Position numbers and translations under genes: made by a program | The notes under the pieces: model-generated | Database searches by the model: none | What the model was told of the DNA's origin: nothing | The model's input: only the letters and a program-made list of their open reading frames with translations | In this document: one piece after another, positions 16,370-24,323 of the stretch | How positions within the stretch are numbered: the first letter of the stretch is position 1 | Layout: every line of letters starts with the position of its first letter | Assembly (NCBI GenBank): GCA_963739005.1 | Contig: CAVTYQ010000004.1 | Span: forward strand, 552,589 to 616,588 | Origin: DASWJZ01 sp963739005 | Lineage (GTDB): Bacteria; Pseudomonadota; Alphaproteobacteria; Rhizobiales; Afifellaceae | Direction of reading: 5' to 3' | DNA length: 64,000 nt

Positions 16370-17218
16370 TCACGCCGCGCGCTTCGCATACTGCGCGAAA
16401 TCCGCGGCGGATTTCTTCAGGACGTTTTCGTCGATCCATTTCAGAAACGTGTCGCGGTCGCGGGCGATCGCGTCCCAGGCCTTGTAGAACGCGTTGGCGC
16501 GCTTGTAGTAGCCGTGCGCGTAAGAGGGGAAGGCGCCGCCCGGCACGACGGCGATGGCCGCGATGGTCCAAGCCGGCAGGATCACGGCGTTAGGGCTGCG
16601 TGGCCCGAAATCCTCGACCAATTCCTCGACCGTGACGATCGCGCGTTTCGCCGCGAGCACGGCCTCCTTCTGCACGCCGACGATGCCTTCGAGAAGTACG
16701 TTCCCGGCGCGGTCGGCGCGCTGTGCGTGGATGATCGAAACATCGGGGCGGAGCGCCGGCACGGTCGCGAGCGCCTCGCCGGTGTAGGGGCAGGTGACGG
16801 AGCGGATCGTCGGATTGACCTTCGGGAGGTCGACGCCCTTGTAGCCGCGGAACATCGCGAACGGCATGTTCGCGGCGCCTGCCTCGTAGGCGTTCGCCAT
16901 TGCGGCATGGCTGTGTTCCTCGAGCGCGAGCGGTCGCGGCCAGCTGTTCTCCACCGCGTCGCGCAGGCGATGCAGCGAGCCGACGCCGGGATTGCCGCCC
17001 CAGGAAAAGATGAGTTTCTCGACCGCGCCAACACCGATCACCTGGTCGTAGATCAGGTCCGGCGTCATCCGCACGAGCGTCAGGCGCTTCTTGCCCTGGC
17101 GGATCACCTCGTGGCCGGCGGCGAACGGGATCAGATGCGTGAAGCCCTCCATGGCGACCTGATCGCCGTCGAAGAGGTTGCGCCCGATTGCGTCCGAAAG
17201 GGACAGGAACTCGGCCAT
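16370..17218 (-). CDS. pcaI: 3-oxoadipate CoA-transferase subunit A (CatI/PcaI type)
   Basis: The 282-residue protein starts MAEFLSLSDAIGRNLFDGDQVAMEGF, contains the CoA-transferase family I blocks IFSWGGNPGVGSLHRLRDAVE and the GYKGVDL and HAQRADRAGNVLLEG segments, and matches the length of the CatI subunit. It forms the enzyme with the next gene. The start at 17218 was chosen because family similarity begins there; the frame extends 32 codons upstream over the pcaG end. It stands 13 bases after pcaG in an operon. Confidence 0.88.
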   Translation of the reverse strand: MAEFLSLSDAIGRNLFDGDQVAMEGFTHLIPFAAGHEVIRQGKKRLTLVRMTPDLIYDQVIGVGAVEKLIFSWGGNPGVGSLHRLRDAVENSWPRPLALEEHSHAAMANAYEAGAANMPFAMFRGYKGVDLPKVNPTIRSVTCPYTGEALATVPALRPDVSIIHAQRADRAGNVLLEGIVGVQKEAVLAAKRAIVTVEELVEDFGPRSPNAVILPAWTIAAIAVVPGGAFPSYAHGYYKRANAFYKAWDAIARDRDTFLKWIDENVLKKSAADFAQYAKRAA

Positions 17219-17231
17219 CAGAAAAAATCCG

Positions 17232-17834
17232 TCAAAGGTCGAAGAAGACCGTCTCGGCATCGCCCTGCATACGGATGTCAAAGCGATAGACGGCCGCGCC
17301 TGGGGTCTCTTCACGTTTTGCGATGAGCGTGTCGCGCCGCTCCGCCGGTACGCTTGAGAGCACCGGATCGCGCGCGTTCGCCTCCGCCTCGTCGGAGAAA
17401 TAGAGGCGCGTATAGGCGTGCGTCAGCAGACCGCGCATGAAGATGATGACGTCGATGTGCGGCGCCTGCTTCGCGTCGACCGAGCCGGGCTTGACGGTGC
17501 GGAAAGCGTAGCGGCTTTCCGGCATGGTCCCTGTGCCGCATCGGCCGAAGCCGCGGAAGAGCTGGTTGGAGCCGCGCGGATCGCCGGGATGCGCGTAGCG
17601 GCCTTCCGCATCCGCCTGCCAGATCTCGATCATCGCATCGGGGATCGCCTCGCCGGCGCCGTCGATGATGCGCCCGACGATCTCGATGTGCTCGCCCGGG
17701 ACCTGCGGGTCGGCAACTTGGCCTGAGGCGATTGAATTGTGCGGATAGCCGTACTGCGCCGCCGCCAGACCGAAGGCGAAGAATGGTCCGACCGTCTGCG
17801 AGGGCGTCTGCTTCAGGCTCGCCCCATCGCTCAT
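17232..17834 (-). CDS. pcaG: Protocatechuate 3,4-dioxygenase, alpha subunit
   Basis: The 200-residue protein has the intradiol dioxygenase alpha pattern: TPSQTVGPFFAFGL (about 10-23), GRIIDGAGEAIPDAMIEIWQADAEGRYAHP and FRTVKPGSVDAKQAPHIDVIIFMRGLLTHAYTRLYF. With PcaH it cleaves protocatechuate to 3-carboxy-cis,cis-muconate; the alpha chain has the fold but not the full iron site. Its ATG overlaps the pcaH stop by 4 bases (ATGA), so the two subunits are coupled. Confidence 0.93.
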   Translation of the reverse strand: MSDGASLKQTPSQTVGPFFAFGLAAAQYGYPHNSIASGQVADPQVPGEHIEIVGRIIDGAGEAIPDAMIEIWQADAEGRYAHPGDPRGSNQLFRGFGRCGTGTMPESRYAFRTVKPGSVDAKQAPHIDVIIFMRGLLTHAYTRLYFSDEAEANARDPVLSSVPAERRDTLIAKREETPGAAVYRFDIRMQGDAETVFFDL

Positions 17835-18541
17835 TTGGGCGTCTCCATCGGCGTTTCCGCGGGGCCGCGAAGCACGATGTCGAAGACGTAGCCGAGCGCG
17901 AAGCCGGGCTCCGTCACGTCGATCGAGAATTCCGAAACCAGCCGCTCGCGCGCGCCTTCCGGCGCGGAGAGGTAGATCGGGTCGAGGGCGAGCAGCGGGT
18001 CGCCGGGGAAATACATCTGCGTGACGAGCCGCGTCGCGATCGTCGGGCCGAAGAGCGAGAAGTGGATGTGGTTCGGCCGCCAGGCATTGTAGTGGTTCTT
18101 CCACGGATAGGCGCCAGGCTTGACCGTCATGAAGCGATAGCGCCCGTGCTCGTCGGTGACCGCGCGTCCGCCGCCAAGGAAATTCGCGTCGAGCGGCGCC
18201 TCGTGCTGGTCGACATGATGCACATAGCGCCCGGCGGCGTTCGCCTGCCAGATCTCGATCAGCGTGTTTCCGACCGGCCGGCCGGCCTCGTCGAGCACGC
18301 GCCCGGTGACGATGATGCGCTCGCCGAGCGGCTCGCCGTTCTTGGCGCCGTTCTTGGTAAGGTCGCTGTCGACCGGCCCGACGCTCTCGTGCCCGTAGAC
18401 CGGGCCGGTCAGCTCGGAGAGCGTATGCCGGAGCGGCACCAGCGGCCGCTTCGGTCCACGCAAGACGGTCGACTTGTAGTCCGCAAACACATACTGCGGA
18501 TGCGAGTTCCAGTCGCGCGGACGCACCGTTTCGAGCGGCAT
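17831..18541 (-). CDS. pcaH: Protocatechuate 3,4-dioxygenase, beta subunit
   Basis: The 236-residue iron-binding subunit. The four ferric ligands known in this family are seen as Tyr106, Tyr145, His158 and His160 (the last two in RPNHIHFS), with spacing equal to the Pseudomonas enzyme. GNTLIEIWQANAAGRYVHHVDQH and HYNAWRPNHIHF are signature blocks. It is the first gene of pcaHGIJ; the pcaB, pcaC and pcaD functions are not in this window. A 16-base palindrome lies 44 bases upstream. Confidence 0.95.
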   Translation of the reverse strand: MPLETVRPRDWNSHPQYVFADYKSTVLRGPKRPLVPLRHTLSELTGPVYGHESVGPVDSDLTKNGAKNGEPLGERIIVTGRVLDEAGRPVGNTLIEIWQANAAGRYVHHVDQHEAPLDANFLGGGRAVTDEHGRYRFMTVKPGAYPWKNHYNAWRPNHIHFSLFGPTIATRLVTQMYFPGDPLLALDPIYLSAPEGARERLVSEFSIDVTEPGFALGYVFDIVLRGPAETPMETPK

Positions 18542-18584
18542 CGTCGTTTCTCCCTGTCGTTATCCTCGGAGATAGCGCGCCTTT

Positions 18585-18600
18585 AGTTTGTAATCAAACT
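18585..18600. promoter_or_regulatory. Palindrome upstream of pcaH (candidate operator)
   Basis: AGTTTGTAATCAAACT is a perfect inverted repeat (6-base arms, 4-base centre) 44 bases upstream of the pcaH ATG. Its AT-rich arms stand out in this GC-rich region. The distance suits an operator overlapping the pcaHGIJ promoter. No regulator for it can be named from the sequence. Confidence 0.55.
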
Positions 18601-18635
18601 TTCGGCTCCGACCGAGGCCGGCGAGGAGCGTTCGT

Positions 18636-20396
18636 CTAGGCCGGCAGGCCGGCCTTCAACAACCCCTCGCGATGATGCTCGCGGTCGGCCTCACGCTTGT
18701 AGTGGAGGGTTGCGAGATAGGCGGCGACCGTGAAGTCCGGAGCGCGCGCGAGGACTTCGCGACGGTTGGCTTCGGCCGCCGCGCCGTCTCCCATCTGCGC
18801 GGCCGCCGCCGCGAGGAACGCGTAATGCGTGTGATCCGGCTTGGTGATGCGGCCGAAGGACTGCATCGCATCGGCATAGAGGTGCGCGGCATATTGCGCC
18901 CGGCCGAGATGATTCCAGAAGCGCTCCGGATGGTAGGGGTTGAGTCGCATCGCCTTGCGGATCCATTCGATCCCCTCCTCGGGCCGACCGAGCCAGGTCA
19001 GCATCTCGCCCTGCTGGACGACGACGAGATCATAGTTCGGGCTGAGCTCGAGCGCGCGCTCCTGATGGTACTGGGCTTTGTCGAAGCGATTGAAGGTGAG
19101 ATGCACGGCTGCAAGGATGCGGTGCACGTCGGCGTCGTTCTCGTCGAGCGAGAGCGCGGTCTCAAGCTCCGACGTGATGCCTTTCAGAAGCACCTCCGGA
19201 TCGTCGAACCACCCGTAGACGAATCTCTGGCCGAGCACGCAGGCCTTCCAGGCATGCGCGTGCGCGTATTTGGGATCGGCCGCGATCGCGCGTTCGAGCA
19301 TGCCCATCGCGTCCTGGTTCGATTCCCATTGCGAACGGTGGTGCAGTACCTTGCCCGCGAGCACGTATTCGTAGGCCTCCATGTTCTCGGTCCGCTTGCG
19401 CTTCGCCCGCTGATGCGTCGCCTCTTCGACGCGACCGCGGAGCGTCGAGACGATCGCGGCCGTGACCTCGTCCTGGATGGCAAAGATGTCCTCCAGCTTG
19501 CGGTCGTAGCGCTCTGCCCAGACATGCGTCTCGGTCTCGCCGTCGATGAGCTGAACGGTGACGCGCACGCGGTCGCTGGCCTTGCGTACGCTGCCTTCCA
19601 CCACGTAATCGACGCCGAGCTCCTTCGCGATGCCGCGCGCCGTCACCGGCTTTCCCTTGTGCACGAAGACCGCGTTGCGAGAGATGACGAGGAGGTCGCG
19701 GAACCGCGACACCTCGGTGATGATGTCCTCGGTCAGCCCGTCGGCGAAGAACTCCTGCTCCGGATCGCCGCTCATGTTCACGAACGGCAATACGGCAATC
19801 GAGGGAACGCGCGTCTGCGTCTCCTTGTGCGAGACGCCGCCGGCGGGAGCGGCGGTGACGCTCTCCTCTCCATCGTAGCGGACCCGGAAGACGCGGATCG
19901 GCCGGGTGATGTTCTTGACATTGTGTTCGCCGAGATCCTCGAAGCGGACATCGAGGCGGTCGCCGACCTGGTCGCGCACCGCTGCGGAGACGCAGATGCC
20001 GCCAGGCTCGGCGATTGACTCAAGCCGCGCCGCGACGTTCACGCCATCGCCGAAGATATCGTTGTTCTCGACAATCACGTCGCCGAGATTGATTCCAATG
20101 CGAAAGACGAGACCGCTCGCGGGCGCGTCCTCGTTGCGCTCCGCCATGCGGCGCTGAAATTCGGCCGCGCACCGGACCGCCTCGGTGACGCTTTGGAACT
20201 CGACCAGCATCCCGTCGCCGGTGGTCTTGATGACGCGGCCCCGGCACTTCTCGATCGCCGGATCGATCAGCTCGAGCCGCACCGAACGAAGGCGCGCGAG
20301 CGTCCCGGTCTCGTCCGCTTCCATGAGCCGGCTGTAGCCGACGACGTCCGCCGCCAGGACAGCCGCCAGTCTGCGCTCGACACTTGCCTTTTCCAA
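18636..20396 (-). CDS. Class III adenylate/guanylate cyclase with TolB-N-like and TPR domains
   Basis: From TTG 20396 the protein has 586 residues. The cyclase catalytic domain (about 5-175) shows the first metal Asp17 (ADVVGYS), TTGDGMLVEF at 58-67, INLGDVIVEN and the GDGVNVAARLE block (116-126). A TolB-N/FlgO-like domain follows (IAVLPFVNMSGDPEQEFFADGLTEDI), then TPR-type repeats to the end. I prefer TTG 20396 because GAGGA lies 7 bases upstream and the family usually begins with EKASVERRLAA here; the frame continues to ATG 20474. It likely makes cAMP in response to a bound partner. This domain order is common in rhizobia. Confidence 0.88.
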   Translation of the reverse strand: MEKASVERRLAAVLAADVVGYSRLMEADETGTLARLRSVRLELIDPAIEKCRGRVIKTTGDGMLVEFQSVTEAVRCAAEFQRRMAERNEDAPASGLVFRIGINLGDVIVENNDIFGDGVNVAARLESIAEPGGICVSAAVRDQVGDRLDVRFEDLGEHNVKNITRPIRVFRVRYDGEESVTAAPAGGVSHKETQTRVPSIAVLPFVNMSGDPEQEFFADGLTEDIITEVSRFRDLLVISRNAVFVHKGKPVTARGIAKELGVDYVVEGSVRKASDRVRVTVQLIDGETETHVWAERYDRKLEDIFAIQDEVTAAIVSTLRGRVEEATHQRAKRKRTENMEAYEYVLAGKVLHHRSQWESNQDAMGMLERAIAADPKYAHAHAWKACVLGQRFVYGWFDDPEVLLKGITSELETALSLDENDADVHRILAAVHLTFNRFDKAQYHQERALELSPNYDLVVVQQGEMLTWLGRPEEGIEWIRKAMRLNPYHPERFWNHLGRAQYAAHLYADAMQSFGRITKPDHTHYAFLAAAAAQMGDGAAAEANRREVLARAPDFTVAAYLATLHYKREADREHHREGLLKAGLPA

Positions 20397-20522
20397 CGTC
20401 CGGTCCTCGCGCGACTTGATAGAGTCTAACAGTTGGCTGCCCTGACACATATAGGGAGGCCGGCCGCTTTCCACCGCACGAGGGACGGTCCGTCGGCTGG
20501 CAACCGGCGCGGGAGGACTTCC

Positions 20523-22184
20523 TCAGGTTGCGAGATCGCCCAGCCCCTGGCACAGCGGACCAAGGTGCTTCTCGTAGCGGCGCCAGCGCTCCACCGACGT
20601 TCGGTAGATCGGTTCGCGAACCTGGGCGGCGCTGATCGTGTGGACGGCGCGTTCGCTCGCCTGGAAGTCGAGGCAGGCGGGATTCCATTCGAGCCCGATG
20701 AAGTCGATCAGCCGTCGCGCTTGTGCTTCGGTGTCGGCGACCAGCGCTTCGTAGTCGACGTCGAGGATGGGTAGCGGGAGCGCTTCCCGCCAATAGTCCA
20801 TCAAGCTCGCATATTCCCGGTAGTACTCGCCGAGCGCCTTCAGATCCTGCGCGTAGGCGTGGCCTTCCTTCAGCGGCGAGAGAAAGCAGGAGACGCAGGT
20901 GTCGAGCGGATTGCGGCGGCAATGCACGATCTTCGCGTTCGGGAAGAGGAGCGCGACCAGCCCGAGCACCTCGAAATTGTGCGGCAGCTTATCGGTGATG
21001 CGCGCGGCGCTTTTCGAGAAGCGTTCGAGCCCGGCGAGGCACTGCCTCGCCAGATGCGTCGTCTCCTTCGCCTTGAGCGCGTTGACGCTTCGGGCGAACG
21101 CCTTTTCGTCCGTGCCGCCGAAGCCGAGCGACACCGCCACCTTGCGGACGACGCCGATCTCGCCCGCGCCTGCCGCCCGTGGGTGGCTGGCGATGATCTG
21201 CTCGGTCAGCGTCGTTCCGGACCGCGGCATCCCGACGATGAACACCGGCTTCTCGGAAGGATCGCCGTAGCTCGCTCGCGCCGTGAAGAAGGCCGGCGTG
21301 AAGATCGATCGCACCTGGCGATAGAGCCCGGAATAGTTGGTCTTGCCGGCGTCGGCGGCAAGCAGTTGCCGCGAGGCGAGGTAGTACTCGAACGCCGCGT
21401 CGTAATCGCCGATGTCGTTCGAGATCTTCGCCGCCGCTTGGCAAAGCCTGATTGAGTCCGACGCCTTGAGCCCCGGGCGGTCGAGCAGCGCCTTTATCTC
21501 GGTGAGCTCGGGCGGGTCGCCGGTGAACTTTCGGCACTCGGCAAGACCGGCGAGCGCCTGCACCTGCTCGACCTTGAGTTCGAGCGCCTTGCGATAGAGT
21601 GCCTCGGCCTTCGCCGCGTCACCGAGATGCGCAAGAAGCTGAGCGTACCCGGTCAGGGCCGACGGGAAGTTCGGATCGCGGGCAAGGACGCTTTCGAATA
21701 TCTGCTTCGCGTCGTCCTCGCCGCCGAGCATCGCGCGGGCGCGAGCGAGCTTGCAAAGGAGCTCCGGATGGTCTGGCGCGAGCTTCAGTCCGCGGCGAAG
21801 ATGCCGTTCCGCCGCGGCCGGGTCGTTGTTCTGGATCAGCGCGTCGGCCATGCTGCCGCGAAGCGCCGGGTCGTGCGGCTTGCCGGCCACCGCGCGCGTC
21901 AGCATCTTGATCGCGTGGCTTGAGCGTTTTGCTTCGAGCGCGATCAGCGCCATCAGATGCAAGGCGTCGGGCTGGTTTGGCTCGCGCGCCAGGATGGCCT
22001 GGTAGTGCTCCTGGGCTTGCCAGAGATTTCCCTTCATCTGCTGCGCCAATCCCTGCTGCAGCAGGTGGCCGATCTCGGCGGGCGGGAGCGGGGCGCGCGG
22101 AGCCTTGCCGCCGTTTGCCCGCTCGGCTTTCCGTTGCGGGGACATCCCCGCCGCCTGCAGCCAGCCGTCCGGAAGTCTCGCCAT
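20523..22184 (-). CDS. TPR repeat-containing sulfotransferase
   Basis: The 553-residue protein has tetratricopeptide repeats at about 38-270 (for example LLQQGLAQQMKGNLWQAQEHY, and later HLGDAAKAEALYRKALEL) and a PAPS-dependent sulfotransferase domain from about 313. The 5'-phosphosulfate loop is GMPRSGTT (318-325), and the 3'-phosphate-binding element is HCRRNPLDTCVSCF. The acceptor is unknown; such proteins sulfate proteins, lipids or glycans. A GGAG Shine-Dalgarno precedes ATG 22184. The gene stands apart from its neighbours. Confidence 0.9.
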   Translation of the reverse strand: MARLPDGWLQAAGMSPQRKAERANGGKAPRAPLPPAEIGHLLQQGLAQQMKGNLWQAQEHYQAILAREPNQPDALHLMALIALEAKRSSHAIKMLTRAVAGKPHDPALRGSMADALIQNNDPAAAERHLRRGLKLAPDHPELLCKLARARAMLGGEDDAKQIFESVLARDPNFPSALTGYAQLLAHLGDAAKAEALYRKALELKVEQVQALAGLAECRKFTGDPPELTEIKALLDRPGLKASDSIRLCQAAAKISNDIGDYDAAFEYYLASRQLLAADAGKTNYSGLYRQVRSIFTPAFFTARASYGDPSEKPVFIVGMPRSGTTLTEQIIASHPRAAGAGEIGVVRKVAVSLGFGGTDEKAFARSVNALKAKETTHLARQCLAGLERFSKSAARITDKLPHNFEVLGLVALLFPNAKIVHCRRNPLDTCVSCFLSPLKEGHAYAQDLKALGEYYREYASLMDYWREALPLPILDVDYEALVADTEAQARRLIDFIGLEWNPACLDFQASERAVHTISAAQVREPIYRTSVERWRRYEKHLGPLCQGLGDLAT

Positions 22185-22308
22185 CCTTGGTGTCTCCGTT
22201 CGCGGACGCGACCTCTAACAGAGCGCCGGATCGCGACAAAGGCCCAACTCTTTTCGAAACGACGGATGCCGTCTCGTATGCGCGTTTCCGGGGGGCTGCG
22301 CCCAAAAA

Positions 22309-22324
22309 TTGATCACTTGATAAA
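22309..22324. promoter_or_regulatory. Candidate RutR operator upstream of preT (degenerate)
   Basis: TTGATCACTTGATAAA matches the RutR consensus TTGACCAnnTGGTCAA at 11 of 14 defined positions. It lies 98 bases before the preT start, in an AT-rich patch. Given the rutR gene and its strong site at 30217 in the same pathway island, control of preT by RutR is plausible but unproven. Confidence 0.45.
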
Positions 22325-22421
22325 AAATTTGACCGCATCGGAAACCCGGTCCATCCTTTCCGCGGTTTGGTTATGGCGCGTCGCTCCGCAGCCGCGATCG
22401 CGCTGTCGCGTGGAGGACTGG

Positions 22422-23780
22422 ATGTCCAATCTGGGAGAGCGCCGGCCCGACATCGTGGCGGGCCGGCTCGGCGCCGACGACTACGCCCGGAACTTCTCCG
22501 ATCTGCACCCGCCGCTCTCGCGCCACGAGGCGTTCGTCGAAGCCGATCGCTGCTATTTCTGCTTCGACGCGCCGTGCATGCAGGCGTGCCCGACACACAT
22601 CGACATCCCGCTCTTCATCCGCGAGATCCAGGCGGACAATCCGGGCGGCGCCGGCAAGACCATCCTCGATTCAAACATCATGGGCGGCATGTGCGCGCGC
22701 GTCTGTCCGGTCGAGACGCTCTGCGAGGAGGCCTGCGTCAGGAATCTCGCCGGGGACAAGCCGGTGAAGATCGGCGAGCTGCAGCGCTACGCGACCGATT
22801 TCCTGATGGAGCGCGGCGAGCATCCCTTTACGCGCGCACACCCGACCGGGAAGAGCGTCGCGGTCGTTGGTGCGGGCCCTGCGGGCCTTGCCTGCGCACA
22901 TCGGCTTGCGCTCCACGGCCACGACGTCACGATCTTCGACGCCAGGCCGAAGCCCGGCGGTCTCAACGAATACGGTATCGCCGCCTACAAGACGCCGGGC
23001 GGCTTCGCAGAGCGTGAAGTTGAGTTCATCACCGCGATAGGCGGCATCCGCATCGAGAGCGGCGAGGCGCTCGGGCGCGATTTCACGCTCGCGGAGCTGA
23101 AGCAGGATTTCGATGCGGTCTTCCTCGGAATGGGGCTTGCCGGCGTGAACGCGCTCGGCGCGGACGGCGAAAGCGCCAAGGGCGCGCTCGATGCCGTCGC
23201 CTGGATCGCCGAGCTTCGCCAGGCCAAGGACCTGGCGAAGATGCCGGTGGGCCGCCGCGTCGTCGTTATCGGCGGCGGCATGACGGCGATCGACGCCGGC
23301 CTGCAGTCGAAGCTCTTGGGAGCGGAGGACGTGACGATCGTCTATCGCCGCGGCCAGGCGGAGATGAAGGCGAGCCGTTGGGAGCAGGACCTCGCGCAGA
23401 CAAGGGGCGTGAAGATCATGCACTGGGCGCAGCCGCTTCGTCTTCTCGCCGACGAGAAGGGCAACGTCCATGCGATCGCGCTTGAGCGCACGCGTGTCGA
23501 AAATGGCCGTCTCGCCGGCACCGGCGAGATCGCGACGCTTCACGCCGACATGGTGTTCAAGGCGATCGGCCAGACCTTCGAGCCGGCGCCTCTGAACGGT
23601 GCTGGCGATGCCATCAAGCTCACGGGCGGGCGCATCGCGGTCGATGAAGAGCGCCGCACCTCGATGCCGGGCGTCTGGGCGGGCGGCGATTGCGTTGCCG
23701 GTGGCGAAGACCTCACAGTCGCCGCGGCGCAGGACGGCAAGCTCGCCGCCGAGTCGATCAACCGCGCGCTAATTGGTTAG
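22422..23780 (+). CDS. preT: NAD-dependent dihydropyrimidine dehydrogenase, PreT subunit
   Basis: The 452-residue flavoprotein has N-terminal Cys clusters for two 4Fe-4S centres (Cys44, 47, 52, 56 and Cys91, 95, 101, 105), then an FAD-binding GAGPAG (150-155) and a second dinucleotide-binding VIGGGMTAIDAG for NAD(P)H. With PreA it reduces uracil and thymine to the dihydro forms, the first step of reductive pyrimidine degradation. ATG 22422 has GGAGG at a good distance; the frame is open much farther upstream but without similarity. Its stop overlaps the converging hicA by 4 bases. Confidence 0.9.
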   Translation: MSNLGERRPDIVAGRLGADDYARNFSDLHPPLSRHEAFVEADRCYFCFDAPCMQACPTHIDIPLFIREIQADNPGGAGKTILDSNIMGGMCARVCPVETLCEEACVRNLAGDKPVKIGELQRYATDFLMERGEHPFTRAHPTGKSVAVVGAGPAGLACAHRLALHGHDVTIFDARPKPGGLNEYGIAAYKTPGGFAEREVEFITAIGGIRIESGEALGRDFTLAELKQDFDAVFLGMGLAGVNALGADGESAKGALDAVAWIAELRQAKDLAKMPVGRRVVVIGGGMTAIDAGLQSKLLGAEDVTIVYRRGQAEMKASRWEQDLAQTRGVKIMHWAQPLRLLADEKGNVHAIALERTRVENGRLAGTGEIATLHADMVFKAIGQTFEPAPLNGAGDAIKLTGGRIAVDEERRTSMPGVWAGGDCVAGGEDLTVAAAQDGKLAAESINRALIG

Positions 23781-24010
23781 AGGAGCGAGGCAAATTCCTC
23801 AATGGACAGTCCGGCCTGCCTGAGGATCGACGCGACCGTCCCGGGTGGTAGGTCCCTCGCGCCATGCACCGGCACGATGACCTTGGAGTTCGGTACGCTG
23901 GGGTTCCGCAGGACATGATGGCTGCCGCTCACCCGGATTACGTCGAAGCCGCCTCGCTGCAGGGCCTTGACGATCTGCCGTCCGCTGAGGCCGGCCAGCT
24001 TTCGGGACAA
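23777..24010 (-). CDS. hicA: HicA family toxin (mRNA interferase)
   Basis: The 77-residue protein has the HicA fold pattern: LSGRQIVKALQRGGFDVIRVSGSHHVLRNP with the catalytic His in GSHH, then VIVPVHGARDLPPGTVASILRQAGLS. It would cut mRNA when not bound by HicB. It starts with TTG (24010) directly after the HicB stop, so it follows its antitoxin in a two-gene operon with hicB first. It overlaps the end of preT. Confidence 0.9.
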   Translation of the reverse strand: MSRKLAGLSGRQIVKALQRGGFDVIRVSGSHHVLRNPSVPNSKVIVPVHGARDLPPGTVASILRQAGLSIEEFASLL

Positions 24011-24247
24011 TCAGGCAGCCTGGCGGACGGTTACGGTGCGGACGAGGGGCACAATGTCGGCGGGGATCTCATCACCTTCGTCGCGCCGGACGTCAAGCGC
24101 CACCTCGATCGCCTCGTGCGCCATCAGCAGGGCTTCTTCTTCCGTCTCTCCGTACGTCACGACTTCCGGCAGCGCCGGTACAAGGACAGTAAAGCCGCCC
24201 TCGGGTTCCGGCCGCAGGTTGATCGTGTACTGCAGTGTTCCACTCAT
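24011..24247 (-). CDS. hicB: HicB family antitoxin
   Basis: The 78-residue protein has the partial RNase H-like HicB domain: YTINLRPEPEGGFTVLVPALPEVVTYGETEEEALLMAHEAIEVALD. It neutralises HicA. No C-terminal DNA-binding helix-turn-helix or ribbon-helix-helix is visible after the domain, so its autoregulation is uncertain. I chose ATG 24247, with GGAG upstream; an ATG ten codons earlier (24277) is less likely. Confidence 0.88.
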   Translation of the reverse strand: MSGTLQYTINLRPEPEGGFTVLVPALPEVVTYGETEEEALLMAHEAIEVALDVRRDEGDEIPADIVPLVRTVTVRQAA

Positions 24248-24323
24248 GAACTTCACTCCGATCCGGAATGGGTTCACCCTTTAGCACCCTGTGCTCGCCT
24301 TCCCAACGCGAAAGACGTTTGCC

